Assembly (NCBI RefSeq): GCF_020382885.2
Contig: NC_058501.1
Coordinates: forward strand, 1,364,001-1,428,000
DNA length: 64,000 nt
Source of the DNA: Scatophagus argus
Lineage: Eukaryota; Chordata; Actinopteri; Scatophagidae
Direction of reading: 5' to 3'
A program made the position numbers and the translations under genes. Every line of letters starts with the position of its first letter. Position 1 is the stretch's first letter. Below the pieces are notes generated by a model. The model searched no databases, was not told the DNA's origin, and saw only the letters and a program-made list of their open reading frames with translations. Below are positions 32,318 through 63,015 of this stretch, in pieces.

Positions 32318-33407
32318 GATATATGGATAAATACATATATAAAGATAACACAGCAATTGTATTTGTTAGAGAGAGAACCTGCAGGAGGCAATATGTAAGA
32401 GGCAACAGCTTTTTCTTTTGCCCTCTTTTGGCTCATTGTTTTGGTCCGGTGTTTTGCACAGTGCAGTACTGTACACAGCTGATACATCCATGTAATCAAT
32501 CAGACCGTGAATTCCGAGTGTCTCAGTGTTGTGAACCATTCACTTCACCTTCATGGCAGTGATATGAACTGGAGAAACTGAAAGTATTCTGACAACTGTT
32601 AAGTGTAACTCTCGGTAAAAAGGAAGTTGCAACAAACCTGTCACAAAATGGCATCCAAAATAAAAGCTTTTGTTAAATCTCATTAAGTCCTTCTACATAA
32701 TTAAAATGAAGCTGTACACTTTGCATCAGGTTTTACTGGTGTGAATGCAGTGCTCACCTGTAACCGTTGGGAATAAGAATACTGACAAAAATAAGCAGCT
32801 AGCAGGTGAGAAGTGTGGAGCTGTCGATGTGCCACTGAGCAGTCAGATATTCTATGGTGAGGACCAGTCAGAATCAAACACATTTTCACGTGAATTCTCG
32901 CGTTGTCCTCGCCGCAATACGTGTCAATTCCTAAAATGTTTGATGTTGCGTTTTTGGCAACTTTTGCTCGCCCGTCGCGATAGCTTTTAGTAGAGTCGGA
33001 GGGCGAGGAAAGAAGTTGGTGATGCAACATAAGAAAAGAGGGAAACTTAAAACATGACCTCATCTGTGAACGTTTTTGCTTGAGTCACATCAGATGGATT
33101 TTCATTTGCAATGGCGGCCGTTTAACAATGAAGACAACCCTTGGCGCCGCTTTACTTACATCTTTTGTTCTCTTTTGACTGACAGACCCCAGCAGCAGAA
33201 CCTGCACATTGTGCATTTAAGTCACAGCAAACATAAATAAAAAAAAACATATTTGCTAATGGGAAAATATGATAGCCATACAGAACGAACAAACAAACCA
33301 AAGAGGAGGGAAACCAGTGTAATAGCTATAAGCCCTGAACAATTCATCATCCTCCACTCACATTGCCTTCAAGCTTGCTGTAGTCTTCAAGGTGACCGTG
33401 CTGCAGG
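32318..33407. other. Gene-free stretch before bves coding start
   Basis: No coding exon was recognised. A CpG-bearing patch lies at 32880-33000. The acceptor for the first bves coding exon must lie near 33380-33406. Confidence 0.4.
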
Positions 33408-36400
33408 ATGTCCTCTACCCCGGAGCTGCCCCACCTCCTTTTTACCACGCTGGCCTCCTTTCCCTCGGCCGCTCCGGAAGTCACAACCATGGAACCCAAT
33501 GCAGCTTTGTGCCAGGAGTGGGATAAAACCCACCACTTCCTCTTCCATCTGGGGAACCTGTCCCTGCTGCTGGGACTGGTCATCCCCACCACCCTGGGTC
33601 TGCACATGATCCTGTTGCGCCTCCTCCTGATGACAGGTCAGTCGGTGATAATTCCGTGGCTGGGAATATTGAAGAATGATAAATCAGAAGTGCCGTGTGC
33701 ATCAAAGATCTCTAGATTATTACCACCACTTGTATAGGATTTGCTTTTGTTTTGTTAACAGGGTGGACATGTGCGGATTTTTCTTTTTTTAAAAAGCTGT
33801 CATGCACAAAGAGGGATGTTTTCAACAGAGCTGAGGCCTTAAAAGTCTCCGACATGGCAGATAACGAAAGTGGAGAGTGGCAGATGGAAAAAAAAAACAC
33901 TTCCAGCTTGTTTATCTAATGCTTGGAAGATGAGTGGGGACATGAAAGTAGCAGGATTTAGGTTGTAATTAATTTGACAGCTAATTTCTTTGTATTGCCC
34001 TCTGGCACATGGTCTCTGAGGGTTTTCCACGGAAAAAGAAACAGATAATAAATGAAGATCAGGGGTAAACAAACAGAGCTAAAGTAGCAATCTTGTGAGG
34101 TAACCTAACCTTGAGGTAACCCTAAGTACCTCACAACATACCTGAGCTATCAAAGTAAAACTATCCATTTTACAGAACATTATTTACAATTGTTTACTTT
34201 TGAGAGATGCCTTGCTTTTATAACAATGAGAATATTTTTGAATTCCTCCATTTTACTTACAGAGTCTCAAACTAAATTTGCGTCAGTGTACTGATTGTTT
34301 TCTATTGTTTTTTAGTAAGTATTTTTGTTGTAAAATAAGAACATTTCTCAATAATTTTCTCATTTTCTAATGTTACCGTTGACATTTTATCCTCACCTTT
34401 TGCACTACTCTATGCAAGACTATTTTAAATTTTTTGTTTGGTTATTCTTATTTTTAGTTTTGCGCTCTAGGCCAAGCAAGCCATAATAACCCAGGGTGCT
34501 GTGAATGAGCTTCTTGAAATTACAAACATAGTTACCATACGTGACTGCATCATGTATGATCTTGTAGAACTGATATGAGACCAGACAGCTTCGAATTCAG
34601 ACTGTGAATCAAGCGTTAACATTCTGTGTTTTTAACCCTGACAGGATGTGGTCTCTTAATTGCGTGGGCGACTCTGTACAGATGCAACCTGGATGTGATG
34701 ATTTGGAATGTTGTATTTCTGGTGGTCAACTTCATGCATTTGTTCTTCCTCCTGTACAAGCGAAGGCCGGTGAGTTCTACATCAACACGCTCCCATTCAC
34801 GTTCTAGAAGTCGTCACTTCATATTCAGGCCACTCAAGTGTTTCACCAAATTGAAATGGTGGACCCAGGTGTTAGGGGAACAGTGTGTTTCATTTATGCT
34901 CAGCCTCAGTGCTCAGTTTTTCATCGCCATGTCGGGCGGGCAGCAGAATATTCTCCTGGGTTTGATCTTGTCTTAAGGTAATGAGATGCAGATAGAATCC
35001 GGGGGTTCCACTGGGGGATTTACTGTAAGTAAGGGGCCTCCAGTGTTCCGCTAGAAGTGGACCAGAGACCAGGGCTTTTCATAATGAAACAGGAGACCTG
35101 TTCTCCTCAGCTACTGCTTCTTTACTAGCATTTGAATGTGTTTTCACATAGACCAAAACAGCATGACTTTCTTTCATGTTGGTTTTTCATAAGTAAAAAA
35201 CAGTTCAATCATTATCTACTCACCTTGATGCCAATGCAAAGTGGTGTAGTTTCTTAGTTCGCAAATATTTCTGGAGCTTCCCAGCAGTCTACAGTAACTT
35301 CCACTTTTTGATACAATGGAAAGCAACGAAAAATAAACAGAGAGTAGCCTCTTGACATTGATTGATTGTGGACAAATGTCATGCAGAAATGCAGTTAGCC
35401 GTAATACTAGAGCTAGCAGCATTGATAATGGCTGTTTATTAAGTTTACCTATAACTGTGATTATATTTACTAATGAATATTGGACAGTAGTGTGTGGTTG
35501 CCTGTTGTAGCATAGCAATTTGTTATTTATATTTTTAGAACAAAATTTTGGGGGACATTTTGACCTCAGCGTCTTCAGTTGTTCAGGAGAAAGCTGCAAC
35601 ACTCACAGAAATGTTTTGTGGACAAACTTTCCATGGAAAAGGGGGGGTCAGTAGGAGCAGGTTCAGTTTCGATCCAAGTGTTCCTTTAACGTCGCGGCTT
35701 TGCTCTCTCAGATTAAGATCGACGGGGCGTTGCGGCCGGTCTACAAGCAGATGTTTGAGCCACTCCATGTGCAGGAGGCCCTGTTTCAGAGGCTCACAGG
35801 ACAGTTCTGCACCATCCAGAAGCTGAAGAAAGGCCAGGCCTATGCTGCCGAGGACAAGACCTCTGTGGATGAACGCCTCAGCATTCTGCTCAAAGGAAAG
35901 TAAGTGAAAGTACATGTTCATCCGTGTTCCAGTCGCAGATTCGTATCATAGGAATGACAAATTCCGATGTTAAGTTTAGATCCAGAATTCAGAGCGCAAG
36001 TACACGAACTCAAGAGACAACTCAACTCAAACTCAAGAGGTAAAGAGTCTTTAAACGCTAATGTCTCAAAAAATTACAAAACCTACGTCAAAACTGAGCT
36101 CACCAATGGAAAAAAGATAAGGATTTATAATAATAATAATGATAATGGTGTTTAAATGAATTGTGTACTGATTGATAAGACAATGTGCAGAGTTTTAATC
36201 ATCTATACTTTTTATTATCCATTAACAGTTTAGTTGACTATCAGTCAAAAATGTCAGACATCCTGATGTTTGTGTTCCATGGTCTAAATGCAGTTTCTTC
36301 CAGTGATGGCATGTAACCAGGTATATTTACTCAAGTACTCTACTCTACTAGTTTTGAGCTACTTGTAGTTTACAAGCGCTTAAGTTGAACTTAATATCAG

Positions 36401-39400
36401 ATAATTTAAGACTTTTAGTCACGTTTTATTCATATACATGACTGTTTCCAAATAATATTTTTGCATGACACCTTTACTCATGTCTGGCTGTTGGATACTT
36501 CATGTATTTTGACTTTTTCATTCACTTTGAAAGTGAATTTGGGACATTTAACATAACAGCATAATGATGAGAGGGCACATGCGAACTTGGAACTTTTTAA
36601 ATAGTTTTTAGAGTAAATTTGGGACATTTCAGTTGTTCTGAGGGTGCTTCGATGCTTAGAAATCTAGTATTACCATTAGGAGAATTACCACTTCTTTGGC
36701 TTCACCAAACAACACAAGTGGCAGCTACATTTTTTAACATTGGATTGAAGTTTTTAAATCACTGAATAAATGCATAATTGTAAGAGTTTTGACACTGAAG
36801 TTTCTCTGTGACAGGATGAAGGTGTCGTACCGAGGCCATTTCCTCCACAACATCTACACTAATTCATTCATTGACTCTCCTGAGTTCAGGTCCACTGAGA
36901 TGCACAGAGGAGAGAAGTTCCAGGTAATAAGAAAATAAATACATTTAATTTATATCATTAGTGCTTAATTGCCCCAAGGACTAAAAATCTAATAGTAAAA
37001 AACATTTCTTGAATAATAGATGCTGTTGTTGTGTTTGGTTGTCAGGTGACCATCATGGCGGAGGAGGACTGTAAGTTCATGTGTTGGTCTCGAGAGAGGC
37101 TCACCTACTTCCTGGAGTCAGATACTTTCCTAAATGAGGTGTTCAGGTACCTCATTGGCAAAGACATCACCAACAAACTGTACTCTTTGAACGACCCCAC
37201 ACTCAGTGACAAGGTGGGCACAATTCTGATGTCACATCACAGTGATAAAGCTGTAGCTGCACAACCACACATCAACATCTTGCTTAGCATGCTTATTGTA
37301 CTGATGTTGTAGAAGAAGAAGAACTGCTTTATTGACAGTATATATATTTTTACATACACACACTGAATTTGTCATTTGACCTATTCTTAGCTGAACACAC
37401 ATGCAACACCCAGCAAATTACATCTAGTGAAACACACACAGGATCAAGCATCTGGGGAGCAAATTGCGGGTTAAGTGCCTTGCTCAAGGGCACATCAGCC
37501 AGCTAATGGGGGGTGGAGGATTTGTCACATTAATCATTATACCACACCCAAATTTTTCCTGCCCGTCAGGTGAGGGAATTGAACCGGTGACCCTCTGATC
37601 ACAAGCTGCTTCTCCAACCTCTAGGCCACGGCTGCCCCCATAGATGTAGATGATTATAATAGTATATTACAAACTACTATTATTATTATTGTTATTATTG
37701 CTGTTGCTATTGCTCTGTCTGAGAATGGAGTGGCGCATGGTCTGGCGCGGCGTGAATAAATTGTGAAGTGAAATGTGGGTGCCTCTCAGGCAGTGAAGAA
37801 GATGGAGCGTCAGCCCAGCCTGTGCTCTCAGCTGTCAATGACGCAGATGAGGAACAGCATGGCAAGCACCAGCGACACTGATGATGTCCTTAACCAGATC
37901 CTACGAGGAGGATCGGCTGGATCATCGCTCCGTAAGTCGCACGATCGTCCCACAAGATGTTTTCACGTCTTTCCAGGTTCCCGGAAACATATGTGCCTTT
38001 GTGGGAGATTATTCCATTGTTTGATTTTGTCTTATCCAAACTCGAACCTTGAAGTCATCACATAAGTTCAGAGTAATACAAATTACAGTGTATTTCTAGA
38101 GCAATTATAGTTTGTGTACAGTTTTAAAGTGCTTCTAGCAAAATTTTCCTATTGATAAATGTTGCCTATTAGCTCAACGGTGCTCAATTTATTCAAAAGT
38201 GATTACCAAAACGCAGTAGATGAATACCTGTAAAATAAAACCATTTGCTGATTGTTTCACAGTAGTTACATTTTAAAGCACAAATAAACATGCACGATCC
38301 TCTGAATGTTTTGTGAATACAGCCGAAGGGGAGGCGTCACTCTGCCTCAGGCCTGCAGCTCTTTATGACAGACTGAAGGTGTAAAGGTGGGAGAGGCCGT
38401 GCAGAAATGTTTGGCTGGTTGCTACACATTTTTACAGAAACATTCCAGTACAGCAAAGTACTGAGAAAATATAATACAATGACATGACTGTGGTTGTTGC
38501 AATGCAGATGATTTTATTGACCTTAATCTTGCTAATTTAAACCAGACCACATTCAGATTAAGTCTGGATGTGTCAGGGTTCTTTGAACTGTCTGCATTCA
38601 TGTAAGTCATGTCAACCCATCACACGCCTATTTTTGCTATTAAATATTTAAATTGCTATTTTAGGAGGTAGTAAGTTGAACAACCTTAGTAGGGAATTTC
38701 AATACTCAGTCATATTGGGTGCTCGTTCCACTGGAAGTCCTTTCAAATCCTGTTCTAAAATGGCGCCCACTTAAACTGTGATGTCATTGTTTTATTTAGC
38801 TACACTTCCACCAGGCCGAACATCAGTTTTTCCCCTGTCCTGTTTTGGTCGAAAGCTTTAAGCACATTTCACCTCAAAGCACAGCCAGCCATCGCTGATA
38901 TGTGTGTTTGGGTGTGGTCAAAAGTGTGCATTGATTTACCTAGTAACCGCCCCCTGTGAACCCAGAGACGTCACAGGGTCCTGGTGTACCCCTGCATATT
39001 ACTGCAGTAAGTAATATGAAGAAGAAGCATTTGGTTACTCAAAGGGTTAAAGCAAGGTGTCTGGACTTGTGAAGATTGACTTGAAGACGTTTCGCTGCTT
39101 GGATTAGCAGCGATCTTCAAAAGTCCAGATGCCTTGCTTTAACCCTTTGAGTGAATATGACCTGGATGACTGAGAATCTCCGCAGATATGAAGCATTTGG
39201 TTGTTTGGTTACTTTTTAAAGAGGAAAGCCATTCTGGTGGCACTTAATGTTATCAGGATTGGTTGAGATTATCCATTTCCAAGACTAATGCTGTGTTACA
39301 GACTGGATATAAACAAGCAGGGACACAAAAGATCGTATTGGCATTATAGCATTATGGAAAATGTAGCACCCAGAGGATATCTCAGCCTCTTGACTTCAAC

Positions 39401-40355
39401 TTTAACCCTCCAACTTTATGGAAGAACAACACCAAATTGCTGAAGTAGCCCTCTAAACTGTAACAATCTACATTTTGTCAGCGGAAAGACCGGAATGTAC
39501 AAAGATGCTTTCATGTTTTATCAGTGATTGGAGTATCTTGTGTGTGTAAAAACTGACTGAAGAACATTATGACATTATGACAATCTCATGAAAAATGGTG
39601 AAATAATTTGTACACTGGTCACATCAGCCCTTGACAGCTTTGATGTTAGCCACCGCTACCTTCGATGACCCTTATTTGCTGAACCCAAGAGACATCACTC
39701 ATTCATATTCTCCAAAACAGAGCAAAAGCTTCACATGCATTAGGGGGAGTAGCTGTGTAAAACCAAATATTTGTATCTGTTGTAGATCCAGTCTAAAAGC
39801 ACCTGAGGTGGAGTGTTGCTCTTCAAAATGCTTTTAGTCCAGAAGAGCAGTTCTATTTCTATTCTGCAGAAAGGCTCTTAAGAGTTGTAATGCAGCAGCT
39901 GTTGGTGGTAATGGAAACACATCCAGAGGGCTTTTTCTGGGGTTTTTTTTTACGGTGTCTGTTAATCCACTCCTCTTGTGTTGGGTCTGGAGGTTGTTGC
40001 TGAAGCATTTTTTGATGTAACCTCCTCCAGTGTGAAGTGTTAGCTATATGGATGAAAGTTTGTGTCTTTTGTGACGTGTGACCACTTGTGTTGATGGTTG
40101 AGCCGGGATGATGCAGTTTTCATCCCTGACTGTCTGTTAGCAAAAGTAAGTGACAGTCGGTTTATTGAAACACATTATTGATTCAGTTGTAATATATATA
40201 TATTTTTTATTATTCATTTTTTAGAAAAATCACCTGGCACCAAGACTTCCGCAAAAATGAATCCCATAGAAGAAGGCATGGAGGATGACGTTTTTGAAGA
40301 ATCTTCTCCCTCCAAGTCTCGCCGTATGCCCAGCACTTCCGCTAATGAAGTGTAG
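33408..40355 (+). CDS. bves: Blood vessel epicardial substance (POPDC1)
   Basis: Coding exons are 33408-33636, 34645-34769, 35712-35899, 36815-36923, 37046-37213, 37790-37931 and 40225-40355, with consistent phases, giving 363 aa (human BVES 360). After a short extracellular N-terminus come three membrane helices (about residues 44-115). The Popeye domain has 'LTGQFC', '[23 protein letters not shown]' (read as '[17 protein letters not shown]'), and the cAMP-binding signatures 'FIDSPEF' (199-205) and 'FQVT' (216-219). The block '[16 protein letters not shown]' is typical of BVES. The tail is acidic ([11 protein letters not shown]). The protein binds cAMP, localises to muscle plasma membrane, caveolae and junctions, and interacts with TREK-1. 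Unlike human BVES, no N-x-S/T sequon is seen in the N-terminal 40 residues. The start is the first in-frame Met; a second Met occurs at residue 28. Confidence 0.97.
37311..37638 (-). mobile_element. tRNA-headed SINE, second family
   Basis: Read on the - strand, the head 'gcagccgtggcctagaggttgg' and B-box GGTTCAATTCC are followed by 'tgacgggcaggaaaaatttggg', and 'gcccttgagcaaggcacttaac' further on. The 3' part ends near an agaag run. The head, body and tail order is that of a tRNA-derived SINE unlike family A. It lies in bves intron 5. Confidence 0.8.
39037..39152 (+). mobile_element. Foldback (hairpin) element
   Basis: Two 40-bp arms (39037-39076 and 39113-39152) are inverted repeats with 37 of 40 positions paired. 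The 36-bp centre holds a further 7-bp stem (CGCTGCT / AGCAGCG). The downstream 'ctggatgactgagaatctcc' resembles 'ccggatgactgagaacctac' at 50695-50718, so a repeat family is likely. It lies in bves intron 6 and would fold in the transcript. Confidence 0.75.
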
Positions 40356-40674
40356 CCATTAGTCTGTCCAGCAGTCTATAGTACAATGATATACATTATC
40401 AGCCCTGCCAAAAGATGGCTGATGAGTGAGAACAAGTGTAAGAAGAGAAATTATAATATATTCATGGTCACTTACAAAAACTGCATCAATTGCATAGTTT
40501 GTCCACCAGTTTTGTTTTGTTTTGGTTTGGTTTGGTCCCCACCAACTCCTATAATGTCTTCCTGTATTAGTTGGGTTGTAACAGTTGCCCTTTAAAGATA
40601 ATTCTCAGAACTTCTGTAAAACATCCCGTCACCCTCTCTCTTTCTCTCTCTCTGTATATACATATATATATAAA

Positions 40675-40845
40675 TCCATCCATCCATCCATTTTCTACGC
40701 CACTTATCCTTACCATGGACTGGCGACCACTCCAGGCAGACAACCAACACACTCACACACACATCTAGGGACAATGTACAGTGGCCAGTTAACCTAATGT
40801 GCATGTTTTTGGGAGTATGGGAGGAAGCTGGAGTACCTGGAGACT
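40675..40845 (-). mobile_element. SINE (family A), diverged and truncated
   Basis: The ATGG-type tail (CCATCCATCCATCCATTTTC on +) and the body to 'ggaggaagctggagtacctgg' are present. About 40 bp around the 'gggataggctccag' region is deleted and the tRNA head is missing. It lies in the bves 3' flank. Confidence 0.85.
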
Positions 40846-40983
40846 TACTCTAACCATAACTATAATCATAATCATAACCATAAACATAACTTTGCCCAAC
40901 CCTAACCTTTACCCAACTTCAGCCTAAACCTTACCTTAAAACATGTCTTCACCCTAAAATATGATCATTTACCCATAGGGACT
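40846..40983 (+). repeat. CATAAC/CTAACC-type simple repeat
   Basis: Degenerate tandem units of CATAAC, ATAATC and CCTAACC types, leading into the family D repeat. Confidence 0.6.
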
Positions 40984-41045
40984 TACATTTTGTCCCCATA
41001 AAGTAGGTGAGTCCCCATGTGTGTGAACAGGTTTTTGTCTGCACC
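40984..41045 (+). repeat. Short dispersed repeat, family D
   Basis: Matches 28412-28475 ('ttttgtccccataaag', 'ggtgagtccccatgtgtgtg', 'acaggtttttgtc'). It lies about 630 bp after the bves stop. Confidence 0.7.
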
Positions 41046-41277
41046 AGGTAAGAAAAACACATACATATATATACAGACACTCACTCACATAAGCATTGTC
41101 ACAAATGCATACGTTTGACAGCACAGAATTTCTGTTGATGAGGTTTTTGTTTTTTTTGAAGACATTATTTTATTTAACCATACTAATATTGCAACAATAC
41201 TAATATTTCATTGTGTAATGGATGGTAAAAAGATTATGATGCAGTTATTACTGTGATTCCACTGTTGTACCCCATTA

Positions 41278-41283
41278 AATAAA
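41278..41283 (+). promoter_or_regulatory. Candidate bves poly(A) signal
   Basis: A canonical AATAAA followed by a TG-rich stretch (ctgactctgttgtttg). It would give a 3' UTR of about 930 nt that includes repeats, so it is a candidate only. Confidence 0.4.
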
Positions 41284-41499
41284 TATGATCAGTCATCTGA
41301 CTCTGTTGTTTGCTTTAGTATATATAGATATACAGGAGAAGAGTGCCCCCCTGTGGTCATATTGCTCAGTGCATGCTTGGGTCATTATAGTATGTGTATA
41401 CAGTATATATACTTAGAAACAAAGCCTACCTGAAGAGATACATACAAGAAAGTAGATACTGAACAGTTCTGAAAGAACATATAACAGAAGGAGGCATCA

Positions 41500-41960
41500 G
41501 TGCTCAGGGCTAGTGAACTAAGTGCAGACCACCGCAATCAATCTCCCACAACAAGACCTAATAACCACCACAATGGCAGACATCCAACAAAGAGTGTCAG
41601 GCAGAGTTGGACAGCACCAGGACCTGATACAACCCATGCTCACTGGCTAAAGAAACTAACTTCACTCCTTGAACATCTAGCAGCACAAGTGAACCTGCTG
41701 CTGATGGATGGGATTCATCCAGACCCAAGGAGGGACAGTCCTCATCCTGGGGTATCCTCAGAAGGGAGCAATTCTGTGCAACTACCAACCTATAACCTGC
41801 CTCTGCATCACATGGAAGCTCCTGTCAGGCATCACAGCAGCTGAGATCAGTGGGCACATGGCTCAATGCATGAGTGGGGCCCAGAGGGGAATTAGTAGCA
41901 ATACCAGGGGAGCCAAGCACCAGCTCCTGGTCAATAGAGCTGGATGGTAACAAAGAGAAG
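41500..41960 (+). pseudogene. Non-LTR retrotransposon reverse transcriptase fragment
   Basis: Two frames together show 'TAPGPDTTHAHWLKKL', 'LILGYPQKGAILCNYQPIT', 'CLCITWKLLSGI' and 'GAQRGISSNTRGAKHQLL'. These match the N-terminal reverse-transcriptase blocks of an R2/NeSL-like fish LINE. There is at least one frameshift near 41740, no endonuclease, and an abrupt end at a perfect hairpin (41971-42018). Confidence 0.7.
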
Positions 41961-41970
41961 ACATGATCAG

Positions 41971-42018
41971 AGCGGAGGGGGTTGAGCTCCTGACTCTGGT
42001 AGCTCAACCCCCTCCGCT
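41971..42018 (+). other. Perfect 18-bp inverted repeat (hairpin)
   Basis: AGCGGAGGGGGTTGAGCT at 41971-41988 is followed by a 12-nt loop and its exact reverse complement at 42001-42018. It joins the LINE fragment to a (TTA)n tract. The stem is GC-rich and uninterrupted, which is unlikely by chance. A foldback made during reverse transcription or repair is the simplest reading. Confidence 0.95.
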
Positions 42019-42070
42019 TATATTATTATTATTATTATTATTATTGTTATTATTATTATTATTATTATTA
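42019..42070 (+). repeat. (ATT)n microsatellite
   Basis: About 17 ATT units with one interruption (tattgttatt), beginning directly at the right arm of the hairpin. Confidence 0.95.
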
Positions 42071-42959
42071 GTCAGGAGGTCATTATTGTCATCCGTGTCA
42101 TCAAAAACGTCACATTCCTGCAAAAAAGTTAAGTTTAGCAAGAATGTCCCTATTTGGTCATAGATCAAAATAAAATAAAGTAGGTTAAACAATAAAAATA
42201 GTAAATAAAATTTACTAATAATAAAAAAAAAGAGAATAATAAAATTAAAAGAAGAAACTACAAGAAACATCAGCTTTGTTGTTGATTTTGTATACATGAA
42301 CAACACACATAGCCCCCCCATACACAGTCTCTAACACTGTACAGACATTTACATTTCACGTTACATTAACATGTATTCTACAGCCTGTTGTAATGTTCAT
42401 AATGTTCATTTCTTGTTTTTTTTTTTTTTTGGTTGGGAGGTTGTGTTCAATATTTGAAATTCCAGTCATTGCACTATATTTACTTGTTTTTTTTTAAATA
42501 AAGATTTTAACTTTGTTTTTTAATTGTAAATCCTGTCATTCCTATTCAAAATCTATACGTATTTGTACCTTATGCCAAGACAAATTCCTTGTATAAACAT
42601 ATATGGCGATAAAACTGATTCTGATTCGGTGTCTATAGTTAGCCTGCTAACTTCCAAAATACCATGCAACACTTTTTTAACAAATAGCAATAATCAATAT
42701 TCATAACTACCCAAGTTTTCCTTTAATGTCCCGAAATTGTTTGAAGGTTCTGTAGTTCCTACACTACACAGAAATGGGGGGAAAAAAGAAGAATTTAACC
42801 ACCTGAAACATGTGCAAATTCAGTATGATTGTTATTGATGTACCAGCCAGCTACTACACAGTACTACCACACTGTGTTTAATTATATGTACCTCACTACT
42901 ACAAAACAGACAGCTCAATGGGCTACAACTTACATGTTCTAACTGCTGACCTTTAAGCC
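42071..42959. other. Gene-free stretch between bves and hace1
   Basis: No exon of a cold-shock or CCHC-zinc-knuckle protein (LIN28B) is seen, nor any other gene. At about 42575-42622 there is a LINE/SINE 3' tail ('gcgataaaactgattctgattc'). Confidence 0.5.
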
Positions 42960-43212
42960 CAGTGTCCTATAAACTACATCACCCACACTGCTTAGCTTTA
43001 TGACGTCATCACAACAGGAAATAACAGAGGCAGAGCAGTGTGGAAGGGAAAAAATGAGTGTACTGTAAATCAGTGTGTCTGTCAGGGAAGCGGCTCCCCT
43101 TCTGCCAGCGCCCATGGCCGCCGCTCAGGAACAACACGCCTCATTTAGGAAGAAATAAACCCGACGGACGAGGCTTTGTTGCCTCGACTTCCTGCTGCAC
43201 CGGTTACCTATG
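42960..43212 (+). promoter_or_regulatory. Probable hace1 promoter and 5' UTR
   Basis: A perfect CRE palindrome TGACGTCA lies at 43001-43008, about 210 bp before the start codon. An ETS-like CAGGAA follows at about 43014. The stretch 43080-43212 is GC-rich and CpG-bearing, as expected for a housekeeping 5' UTR. No TATA box is evident. Start site not determined. Confidence 0.5.

Positions 43213-63015
<19,803 letters not shown>

Noticed and set aside
37560-37638. Second tRNA-like sequence on the - strand
   Set aside because: It continues into a conserved non-tRNA body and simple 3' end, so it is a SINE head.
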